Shown here piece by piece: positions 19,067-25,849 of a stretch of DNA of 64,000 nucleotides. Every line of letters starts with the position of its first letter. The first letter of the stretch is position 1. Below the pieces are notes generated by a model. That model was not told the DNA's origin. It saw only the letters and a list, made by a program, of their open reading frames with translations, and made no database searches. The translations under genes were made by a program, and so were the position numbers. The stretch covers positions 868,001-932,000 of the forward strand of contig NZ_LR216287.1 of NCBI RefSeq assembly GCF_900696045.1, given 5' to 3'. This DNA is from Candidatus Nitrosocosmicus franklandus. GTDB lineage: Archaea; Thermoproteota; Nitrososphaeria; Nitrososphaerales; Nitrososphaeraceae.

Positions 19067-19090
19067 AGAAGGATAAGTAGCCTTCTTTTT
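19065..19090 (+). terminator. Hairpin terminator after the CAP gene
   Basis: The arms AAAGAAGG (19065-19072) and CCTTCTTT (19081-19088) form an 8-bp stem with an 8-base loop running into a T stretch. It directly overlaps the stop codon of the CAP gene. The layout resembles a bacterial intrinsic terminator. Confidence 0.6.
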
Positions 19091-19525
19091 CATTTCAGTT
19101 CTGTACTAGTTGTCTATTATTTAAGGTCAGCAAGCTGTGGATAATTTAGGAAAATTAACTACTGAAAGAGGTAACATCTATGGATTTAGACCACCTTTGA
19201 CTGACAAGGTAGTCAGGTCAATAAGGAGTCGTTTCTTACCTAACTAACCAGACCAATTAAGAAAATGGCATTATTGTAAGTAGTTATCTTTTCTCATCAA
19301 TAGTCACGTCGAATATTTCATGCTATCCCCTATATGGCCTTCAATCACACAGTTAATGTCTGATCCTTCGTCCTAATTTATCGCTACAAGTTTGCTTCAG
19401 GCTTAGATAGTCGTGGCATATGTTTTATGTTTCATTAATATTCTTTACTACATTCTTGATTATCGTCTTGAAAATTATTTCTGTGACTTGGGGATTTGGA
19501 ATTAGACCCGGTTCTTTTATAGATT
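19091..19525. other. Gene-free stretch
   Basis: Nothing recognisable is seen apart from short random frames. Confidence 0.3.
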
Positions 19526-19890
19526 CTTAACAGTCCTCCTTAGTAGCTCTCTGAGTTCCGGCGTTGTATAAAAATAACATTATTTCTTCGTCGTAATTGT
19601 CAATATCACGGAATGAAGGTACAAATGCTCTTTCTGGTGTATCGTAATAGGGAAGCAGATATTCATCTGTGGATTCCTATTCGTTCAGATTCTTGGCTCT
19701 TCCTGCCCTGATTCTGATTCTGAATCAACTTCACCTTCAATGCCGTCAACAGAAGCGGCAACAAAATTGCCGCGTGTAGATGACATAATCATACTCAAGA
19801 TTGTTGTAAGAAGCACAACTTCGACTTTTACTCGTTTATAATTCTCCTGCTGTATTGCTAAATGCTTTGTTGAATAATCCTTAATTCCCT
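19526..19890 (-). pseudogene. Decayed small secreted or anchored protein
   Basis: On the minus strand a protein-like frame reads IKDYSTKHLAIQQENYKRVK, then VEVVLLTTILSMIMSSTRGN and FVAASVDGIEGEVDSESES to a stop. The following bases in another frame continue STDEYLLPYYDTPERAFVPS and FRDIDNYDEEIMLFLYNAG to TKEDC and a stop. One frameshift and one stop around 19690 separate the parts. The first part contains a membrane or signal-like segment followed by an acidic tail. No family is recognised. Confidence 0.4.
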
Positions 19891-20415
19891 ATGATTTCTA
19901 TACTTGTTACTTTATATTCTTCTAAACAGGTTATGCAATGATACATTTATCATCTTCTCTTTTACCATGTTCTAAATCCTGGTGACATATACATGCTCAC
20001 TAAACATTCTTTTGATTGATAAAAGGCCGTTTCAGTCATCCATCTACAACCATATTTCCCTTTTATTTCACTTCTACTTCAACAGATCCTCTTTTAGTTC
20101 ACCTTATTGGTTCCTTGCTCTTTAACCTGTTGTTATTTGGTGAAACAAATTTCTTTCTTACCTTTGAGCCCGGTTTTATCTTTTTATCCACTAGACTCTA
20201 GAAATTCATATAGGACTCATTGAGTCCATCATCTAGTACTAATTTTACCTTTGTCATGTTTGATTTACTGATTGAATTATCTAAAACATGGTTGACCAGT
20301 TTCTTGCACCCTGTTATTATATACTCTCTCTTCGATTATCTCTAGAGCAAAGATTTCTTTGGGCTTTAATTTCAGGATGGGATTATGTGGCCTCTTTTAC
20401 AGTAAATTTTTTATA

Positions 20416-20913
20416 ATGACAAACTATCTTTTAAATATGAAAAACTATAAGACGATTTTTATAATTGTATTTTTCTTGGTTGTTACATCAGTATATGTCC
20501 CATTCCTTACCCATCAGGATACGCTTGCATCTACTGCTAATATAGATCCTCGGGATCCTGCATTTATGAGTCAGGAAGAATGGGAACAGATACAGCAACA
20601 ACTTGCAGCTGAAGAGGCAGAGCGACAGGCTGAACAGCTAAAAATCCAACAACAACAAGAGTTGCTAGAACAGAAACAAGCAGCTTGTCAATCAGGCGAG
20701 CTATTTGATCAAGCAACTGAAAGTTGTCGACCAGCCACTTGTCCGGATGGGACTGTGAGTGTTCAATGCCTCCCTCCACTCGAGACACAGCAATTAGTTC
20801 AACAGGATGTTGGTCAACAGGTAAGTGAGGATCAAAAGATAAATGAAGAAACAAACCAGACAACTGAAGAAATTGTGACTGAAGACACGGGAAGCGAAGT
20901 GAGTTCAAACTAA
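20416..20913 (+). CDS. Secreted or membrane-anchored coiled-coil hypothetical protein
   Basis: The protein (165 aa from ATG 20416, or 158 aa from ATG 20437) begins with a strong hydrophobic signal segment (YKTIFIIVFFLVVTSVYVPF). A glutamine- and glutamate-rich coiled coil follows (EEWEQIQQQLAAEEAERQAE onward). A short Cys-rich knot comes next, with four Cys within about 30 residues (ACQSG, ESCRPATCPDG, VQCLPP). It ends in an acidic Thr/Ser-rich tail. The open frame upstream of 20416 is not signal-like, so the internal ATG is preferred. It is an exported protein of unknown role. Confidence 0.65.
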   Translation: MTNYLLNMKNYKTIFIIVFFLVVTSVYVPFLTHQDTLASTANIDPRDPAFMSQEEWEQIQQQLAAEEAERQAEQLKIQQQQELLEQKQAACQSGELFDQATESCRPATCPDGTVSVQCLPPLETQQLVQQDVGQQVSEDQKINEETNQTTEEIVTEDTGSEVSSN

Positions 20914-21026
20914 GAATTGTCTAGGTTATTTTGAGAACAATGACCAAGGCGAGTTTATGTCTAATTTGTATATGATGGACGATTAAACCTCTTAATGTCC
21001 ATTCGTATAATGTCTAGTAGATTGTA

Positions 21027-21656
21027 ATGGTGTTTATCTTTCAGAAGGGGGGCGAACGACCCGATCAAACACTTTGGAGTAATTCTAAAGAGTTAGTTCA
21101 AAAACAACAGGAAATATTTAACAAGCTCTGGGACTTGGCTATTCCATTATCGGTTCGCAAGAAAGAGATAGAACTGGAAGTTAGTACCACTTTCCTTCAA
21201 AGAGCATTTACAGGAATTGACCAAATCCAAAGTGAGATAAGCTCCTTAATGCTTCTTTGTAAAAACGAACCGACAATATTTTCCTCAAGTACGGTCCTTA
21301 ACCACATTCAGAACAATAGTAAATTGTTGAATTTCTTCCCAGAATTACTTGAAAAGGAGATAATAATCAAAATTCTTACAGACAATAAAGACAAATATTT
21401 TATGAATCAAATCAATGCAATCAACAATAATTGTTCATCTAAACCTATTCATCTAAATTATTCGAACAACGTAGGAAACCTTGAACAAATGGTTATGATA
21501 TTTGATAATAGATATCTACTTCATATTCAATATAATCGACAAAATAAATTAGTCGCTAGTTTCTCAAATGAAGACTATGTTGTGTTAGTTAAAGAAATTT
21601 TGTTTGAAAAATGTTGGAACGAAGTTGAGAGCTTGGCTTCCATTACAAGAAAATGA
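21027..21656 (+). CDS. Stand-alone sensor-type domain like that of thaumarchaeal histidine kinases
   Basis: This 209-aa protein contains KQQEIFNKLWDLAIPLSVRKKEIE at about residues 28-51, and in the last third VMIFDNRYLLHIQYN and EILFEKCWNEVESLA. This arrangement resembles the N-terminal regulatory domain that precedes PAS/histidine-kinase parts in soil thaumarchaeotes (F-x-x-L-W-D-x-A-I-P motif, C-terminal F-E-x-L-W). No kinase domain follows, and the middle is more divergent than usual. It may be a stand-alone regulator or a kinase remnant. The family assignment comes from memory of motif style. Confidence 0.5.
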   Translation: MVFIFQKGGERPDQTLWSNSKELVQKQQEIFNKLWDLAIPLSVRKKEIELEVSTTFLQRAFTGIDQIQSEISSLMLLCKNEPTIFSSSTVLNHIQNNSKLLNFFPELLEKEIIIKILTDNKDKYFMNQINAINNNCSSKPIHLNYSNNVGNLEQMVMIFDNRYLLHIQYNRQNKLVASFSNEDYVVLVKEILFEKCWNEVESLASITRK

Positions 21657-21757
21657 AACTCGATTATAGATTCAGATATTTGATTGTTAAATAAATTCAC
21701 TTTACATGTTAATAGTCATTCTAGTGCCATTTTAGATTCAATTACCCCTTGTGTTGT

Positions 21758-21781
21758 CCAAAGGCCCGCTCAGGCCTTTGG
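21758..21781. terminator. GC-rich hairpin between convergent genes
   Basis: The arms CCAAAGGCC and GGCCTTTGG pair perfectly around the loop CGCTCA. The hairpin lies between the gene ending at 21656 (+) and the frame ending at 21857 (-), so it could stop transcription from both sides. Confidence 0.5.
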
Positions 21782-21856
21782 GCTTATCTAATTCATAATT
21801 TAGTTGATGGATGATTCAGTTTGCTATATCATTAGAGAAATACAATAGATTTTGTG

Positions 21857-22052
21857 TCACCCGGCAGGCCAAGATATAGTAAAACCACAATTGACAGTCG
21901 CTCCTCCTAAGCCTGAGCCAAGACTGGTACCTCCTGTACTACAAGTAAGTGAAACTCCTGGCTTTTTCTTTTGCCTTATCATAGTCACCAGCAATCGCTT
22001 TTAATATATTATTTATTTGATTCTTTACTTCTGTTTTTGTTTCAGGACTCAT
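21857..22052 (-). pseudogene. Frameshifted small hypothetical gene
   Basis: From ATG (22050-22052) the frame reads MSPETKTEVKNQINNILKAI to AKEKARSFTYL and stop. The adjacent frame continues with KPGVSLTCSTGGTSLGSGLG and GATVNCGFTISWPAG to a stop at 21857-21859. A one-base shift at about AKEK joins them into a 64-residue protein with two Cys. Its two halves are both protein-like, so this is more likely a broken gene than chance. The family is unknown. Confidence 0.45.
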
Positions 22053-22062
22053 TTTACTCGAA

Positions 22063-22284
22063 TCAATAACGCTTTATCGTTTCTTCCCGGTACTTTTTCC
22101 TCATTTCCCAACCACGAAAGGACCTTGTTCTTAGTTTATAGTTACAGCATGGACAATGCGTATTTTCATTCCAATTGATAAAAATCTCACAAACACTACA
22201 CCTTTTCTGACCTTCGTTATATCTTGAAGGAATTTCGTGGTTTCTCTTAGCCTTATACCCAACACATATTCCACTACAACTCAT
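22063..22284 (-). CDS. Conserved-type zinc-ribbon hypothetical protein
   Basis: This 73-aa protein begins MSCSGICVGYKAKR and has KRCSVCEIFI and CPCCNYKLRTR, a two-CxxC zinc ribbon preceded by a Cys/Gly start. Proteins of this shape occur repeatedly in soil thaumarchaeotes, often beside mobile elements, but no function is known to me. It lies 10 bases upstream of the frameshifted gene at 21857-22052 on the same strand and just downstream of the 43-aa gene and the dead integrase. All are probably parts of one integrated element. Confidence 0.75.
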   Translation of the reverse strand: MSCSGICVGYKAKRNHEIPSRYNEGQKRCSVCEIFINWNENTHCPCCNYKLRTRSFRGWEMRKKYREETIKRY

Positions 22285-22331
22285 ATCGAATAGAACGGGA
22301 AAATTGATCTTTGGTGGGAATAAATATGTAC

Positions 22332-22463
22332 TTAATTTAACAATTCCTCCATTAACCCCTCTAAGACCGGCCTAATCCTCTTTGTAATTATCTCCTTTAT
22401 GTCAGGTCTATAGTAGTGATTCAAAATAGGACTAATCTTTTTCTCAAGTGTATCTAGTGTCAT
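22332..22463 (-). CDS. Small element protein (43 aa)
   Basis: The ATG-started frame encodes MTLDTLEKKISPILNHYYRP, DIKEIITKRIRPVLEG and LMEELLN. A truncated copy is seen at 4861-4941 beside att-like repeat B. Two related copies in one window, each beside a tRNA-derived repeat or an integrase, indicate a real gene carried by the integrating element. It is helical and basic in the middle. Function is unknown. Confidence 0.55.
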   Translation of the reverse strand: MTLDTLEKKISPILNHYYRPDIKEIITKRIRPVLEGLMEELLN

Positions 22464-22620
22464 TGACCCATTTCTTTATTGCTTAGAATCGATGTAATTT
22501 TCTTAGTAAAGGTTATAGATTGATATCAATTCTTATCATCTTAAGTTTTAGAAAATAGTCTTGATTTCAATTTGTTGTAAAGTAAATCATCTCTGAATCG
22601 TGTACTATTAATTAGGATTC

Positions 22621-23745
22621 TTAATTACCAGAAACTGGATCTCTAGAAATAAATTTGGACATTGCCTTACCATATTGTTTAGTGAGCTTGTCAAGTTCGT
22701 GAACAAGGTAATGTTTTGCCGATATCGACTTGGCTCTACCAGCAAGTACTTCAGCTCCCCTATCTCCCATCTCAGACCTACATAATATATTATAATGGAA
22801 CTTGTGTAAGTCTTTCAACAATACTTTATTATCAGTATGACTCTTTATCATGAGATGAGTTACGTTTCTTTCCGATTTGCCTGCCTTCCCAATACTTTGT
22901 ATTCATTCCAGACCTTTAATGGTATAATAGTAAAGAAAGCGCATTTCTGGCCAACTATTCTATTTAGTACTAAAAAGACATAATTGCCCTTTACCACCAA
23001 ATGAAGTTTATTACAATCACATCCAGATAGTACATCACAGATTGGAGTTTCATGAGCGTATGTCATCTCCTCGCCCCTTAGTCCACTAAATAAGGCAAAA
23101 CGAGTAATCGTCCCTATTTCGCCTTCTAGCTCTAAAACCTTGTAGATCATAGCGTCTATAAATCCATCATCAGCAATCCAGACCCGATCATGAATTCTTA
23201 CATTCTTGTTCACCTCATACCTCTTAATTATCTCCTCAATCAGAATCTTTAACTCGGGATTCTGAAACTTCCTATCATAATATTGCCCGAACTTTCTCAT
23301 AGCGTCGCATATCCACGCCCTATTGTGGCCTGACTCCGAGGCAATGAGTTCGGGCTTGGTGAAGAATATGTCAACAAACCTTTCATAATATCTAACTAGG
23401 TCTCTGGCATGTTTTGTAGTTTTATACTTCTTTAGATATCCGCTAAGCATATCTTCTCTGTCAATATTTCTATAGAAAGTAGGAGTTACTTGACCTGTCA
23501 AGGGGTCAGTTATTCCTTTCTCTCAACCTCTGGATGAGTTTAGTTGCCTGTTCATTGCTAGTATGTTTTGGCCAATTACCATCTATTCAAGCATTTAGGA
23601 ACCCCCCTACGGTCTTGAAACCTTCTTGGTCCAATTTGTAATTTAATGTGTTTAATTTCTCACGTCTAACTCGAGCAGAGAAAATAAGCCAATCCCCACT
23701 AGCTTTCTGTTTCTTTATCTCATTACGGGCAATTGTCTCACTCAA
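22621..23745 (-). pseudogene. Dead tyrosine recombinase (archaeal integrase)
   Basis: Read leftward, the protein starts SETIARNEIKKQKASGDWLI and runs to VGGFLNA, where a TGA (23587-23589) stands in place of probably Trp. It continues IDGNWPKHTSNEQATKLIQR, shifts frame near 23520 into LTGQVTPTFYRN, and runs through a catalytic-domain core (FALFSGLRGEEMTYAHE, with the first Arg). It then shifts again near 22865 into VTHLMIKSH and the C-terminal part (MGDRGAEVLAGRAKSISAKH onward). That part carries the RAKSISAKHY region expected to hold the His/Arg and Tyr residues. One stop and two frameshifts mean it cannot act. It lies next to tRNA-derived repeats and a tRNA gene, as expected for a tRNA-targeting integrase. 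Confidence 0.85.
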
Positions 23746-23802
23746 TAGACCCCTTCATACGCTTTTGCACTATTAGAACATTTTCATGATCTTTCAAATG
23801 GA

Positions 23803-23854
23803 ATGTAAACATAATTACGAGCGCATTTGGGATATGTAAACAATTATGTAAACA
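23803..23854 (+). repeat. ATGTAAACA arm-like repeats, group 1
   Basis: ATGTAAACA occurs exactly at 23803-23811, 23834-23842 and 23846-23854, with AATTACGAGC at 23813-23822. The same two motifs recur at 24662-24692. Short iterated motifs beside a tRNA-derived core, next to an integrase gene, fit arm-type recombinase binding sites. Confidence 0.5.
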
Positions 23855-23881
23855 ATTTGTAAAAATCATGCACGAAGCAAG

Positions 23882-23935
23882 TGTGAAGTACGGGATTTGA
23901 ACCCGCTCGCGTTTGCTAGCCGTAGGCTCGCAAAC
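23882..23935 (-). repeat. Degraded att-like repeat C with hairpin
   Basis: On the minus strand 23882-23905 reads GCGGGTTCAAATCCCGTACT and then TCACA, a T-arm plus acceptor end almost identical to the intact tRNA-Gly. Where the anticodon arm should be there is a longer hairpin at 23911-23935 (GTTTGC and GCAAAC arms, inner AGCC/GGCT, loop GTA). The D-arm and 5' acceptor strand are missing, so it is not a working tRNA. Confidence 0.65.
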
Positions 23936-24148
23936 TAGGCTCGTTACGGGTTCAAAAGATGTCCTAATGTCTGACAGCATATATCTTATTGTGTAAACTT
24001 GATTGTTGTGTTAGCATTCTCGATGTTGATTTGTTTTTGTTAAATATTATTTATGATAGAGGCGAATCAAGCAACTGATCGGAATTTTTCGAAAACAGCT
24101 TTGCAAGCATAATCGTAACACTAAATATCTATATTAAACGTATTAAAA
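23936..24148. other. Gene-free stretch
   Basis: No gene seen. It separates att-like repeat C from the hairpin cluster. Confidence 0.35.
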
Positions 24149-24260
24149 ATTGCACCGGAGGTGAAAAAAGTCGAATAAGACTGAGAACGGCGAATTCCCA
24201 GATTAACCCATCCTCCCCAGGAATCAGGTTAATTATCCCCTATTTTTTCACCTTTGCAAT
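24149..24260. repeat. Long imperfect inverted repeat, candidate structured RNA 1
   Basis: The ends ATTGCA (24149-24154) and TGCAAT (24255-24260) pair. Then, past a small internal loop, AGGTGAAAAAA (24159-24169) pairs perfectly with TTTTTTCACCT (24243-24253). Inside, ATTAACC (24202-24208) pairs with GGTTAAT (24227-24233), closing a small CCT/AGG hairpin. This is a long-range stem enclosing at least one branch, like a small structured RNA or a palindromic mobile remnant. No known RNA family was recognised. Confidence 0.5.
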
Positions 24261-24357
24261 TAATGAATAACGACGAGATAAGTATTGTCATTTATTCATT
24301 GCATATATTATCCACACGATCTTATAAAAACGTTGATCAGATCGATTATTCATTAAT
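24259..24357. repeat. 12-bp perfect inverted repeat
   Basis: ATTAATGAATAA (24259-24270) and TTATTCATTAAT (24346-24357) are exact reverse complements. A partial extra copy, TTATTCATT, is at 24292-24300. A TATA-like CTTATAAAAA lies inside at 24321-24330. Confidence 0.6.
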
Positions 24358-24393
24358 GGAAATATAATTAAACTAATTTCCAAAATCTTAATG

Positions 24394-24423
24394 TTTATAA
24401 ATACGTTTTTGGGTAATTTACCC
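24394..24423 (+). promoter_or_regulatory. TATA box plus operator-like palindrome
   Basis: TTTATAAATA at 24394-24403 is a good archaeal TATA box. The perfect palindrome GGGTAA-T-TTACCC (24411-24423) lies between it and the expected start of transcription near 24427. That position is where archaeal repressors usually bind. The only thing downstream is the hairpin pair below, so this would drive an RNA, not a protein. Confidence 0.5.
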
Positions 24424-24426
24424 AAC

Positions 24427-24540
24427 ATATGTCATAGGAATGGAGTAATACGAAACTCGTCATTTCGTACCATTCCTATGTGAGGCCTAGGCGCGAGGAT
24501 TACTTCTTATCTCGTCGTGGTTTTTTGCGCCTAGGCCTCC
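24427..24540 (+). ncRNA. Candidate structured non-coding RNA with two strong adjacent hairpins
   Basis: Hairpin 1 (24433-24480) has an 11-bp stem CATAGGAATGG/CCATTCCTATG, a 5-base AGTAA bulge, a 7-bp stem TACGAAA/TTTCGTA and the loop CTCGTCA. One base later, hairpin 2 (24482-24539) has a 13-bp perfect stem GAGGCCTAGGCGC/GCGCCTAGGCCTC. It encloses a 6-bp stem CGAG(G)AT/ATCTCG, followed by GTCGTGG and a T6 run. CTCGTC occurs in both. Together with the TATA box at 24394 this looks like a transcribed RNA. Strand and ends are inferred; the alternative is a DNA-level recombination or replication structure. Confidence 0.5.
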
Positions 24541-24602
24541 GCGTAATAATTCATATTGATTCATTAAAATAGAGAAACAATCTATTTCATATCATTAATA
24601 CC

Positions 24603-24621
24603 CCGCCCCCTGCGGGGGCGG
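24603..24621. repeat. Very GC-rich short hairpin
   Basis: CCGCCCCC and GGGGGCGG pair around TGC in otherwise AT-rich DNA. It could act as a terminator-like block for the RNA upstream or as a remnant boundary. Confidence 0.5.
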
Positions 24622-24661
24622 TCAATTGGTTTGGAGAGAAACCATAACCCAAATGTCTACA

Positions 24662-24692
24662 AATTACGAGCATATGTAAACATATGTAAACA
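24662..24692 (+). repeat. ATGTAAACA arm-like repeats, group 2
   Basis: AATTACGAGC (24662-24671) is followed by ATGTAAACA at 24674-24682 and 24684-24692, copying the arrangement at 23803-23854. A further CGTAAACA lies at 24852-24859, just before the tRNA 3' end. Confidence 0.5.
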
Positions 24693-24725
24693 TTCTAAAA
24701 TAATGCAAATACCTAAGGTGAAAAA

Positions 24726-24754
24726 TACGAGCTTCCCAAGCTCGGGATCGCGGG
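24726..24754 (+). repeat. Inverted 29-bp copy of the tRNA-Gly anticodon arm
   Basis: These 29 bases (TACGAGCTTCCCAAGCTCGG and the next nine) equal the anticodon arm and variable region of the tRNA-Gly gene, but on the opposite strand (tRNA counterpart 24882-24910). The two copies face each other across 127 bp. Upstream CCTAAGGT also resembles the end of the tRNA D-arm. Neither acceptor strand is present, so it is a fragment. Confidence 0.8.
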
Positions 24755-24861
24755 CAAGAAAAAGCTAATTGACGAGAAAAACCAACCAAACAAGGAGAAA
24801 ATACGTTCACAGTATTGGTAAAATAGAGTCTATGTATGAGCATTAGAAGCTCGTAAACAAG

Positions 24862-24936
24862 TGCGAAGTGCGGGATTTGAACCCGCGATCCCGAGCTTGG
24901 GAAGCTCGTACCTTAACCAGGCTGGGCCAACTTCGC
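24862..24936 (-). tRNA. tRNA-Gly (anticodon CCC)
   Basis: A complete 75-nt cloverleaf is on the minus strand. The acceptor strands GCGAAGT/ACTTCGC pair over 7 bp with discriminator A. The anticodon stem CGAGC/GCTCG encloses the loop TTCCCAA (anticodon CCC, glycine). The T-arm GCGGG-TTCAAAT-CCCGC is perfect. CCA is not encoded and there is no intron. Degraded copies of its 3' end at 1195, 4762 and 23882 mark it as the integration site of the island to its left. Confidence 0.92.
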
Positions 24937-24982
24937 TCAGAGTAAAATTAGTTAATTAATCGATATTAATAACTTATCTTCA

Positions 24983-25616
24983 TTACTTGTAACTATTCCA
25001 AATTTTGCCCTTTCGAAATGCAATTTTTCTTGCCGAACTCATATCTCGAATACCACCACGATTCTTTTCTGTACCTTGTCTTATAGAGGTGCCAAATTCA
25101 TCAACAATTTCTATTATGATTTTGTCTTTAAAGTTAGAATTGAGGATCCCAGCGATTTGACGTGATACATCTAGACCCCCATCACCTATTCTGACAATTT
25201 TTGTTGGAGAATCAATAGATGATAATATGAAACTAATCCTTTCAATAGTAGCATGTACAGACGACGTTATAATTTTATCGAGTTCAAACTGACAATACAT
25301 TATTGAGATCCCAATCCTTTTTCCAGGATCGATACCAATCACTAGTTGTTCCTTTGCAGGTCCATAATAACCCACACAGCTTTGCAGAATCTTGGCCTTG
25401 ATAGATAAAGGATACTTCTCCAATTGAGTGTCTAGAAATACATTATCTCTATTTACAATTCTTGATTCGTCATTGGTGGTAATAATAACTCTTCCGTTTG
25501 AATGAGCTGCCTCCTCAGGGGACAAAGATAGATATCGCAGGTCGAGTGATTTTAGAACGCTTACAATTCGATAATAAGATCTTCCTGAAACTGTAGCAAC
25601 AATAACTGGTGGACAA
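24983..25616 (-). CDS. RNase H-fold / RuvC-like hypothetical protein
   Basis: The core VIGIDPGKRIGISIMY is the first strand and Asp motif of RuvC/RNase-H-like nucleases. IGDGGLDVSRQIAGI and IVDEFGTS supply later acidic residues. It is probably an archaeal Holliday-junction-resolvase-like or DUF460-type protein. The only canonical start in frame is TTG at 25525 (180 aa). However, the frame is protein-like for about 30 codons further upstream (PPVIVATVSGRSYYRIVSVL, LKSLDLRYLSL), back to 25616 or so without ATG, GTG or TTG. I give the longer extent. The true start is either a rare codon or has been lost. The gene adjoins the tRNA. Confidence 0.65.
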
Positions 25617-25849
25617 CTTGTTAGGTTGAACGTTTGTGTTGTTATATTTTATTTTGTCTTCACAAGACTATTAAAGATTACGCAAAATTTTTGTGGTCAC
25701 ACTTAAGAATATAATTAGATCCGAAATGGTCAGTAGAGGATATTTAATACCCGTATAGATTTTTTCTACTAGCTACTCGTTGAAAATTTAAGGATGACTT
25801 AGCTTTTCCACAATTTTAATTCAAGAACATATTTTTATTAAAAATAATA

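Noticed and set aside
20016-20201. 61-codon plus-strand frame rich in Phe and Leu
   Set aside because: T-rich chance frame without start signal.
24149-24260. CTGAGA inside the inverted repeat suggested a TPP riboswitch
   Set aside because: The other conserved parts of the thi-box are not present in the right order, and no thiamine gene follows.
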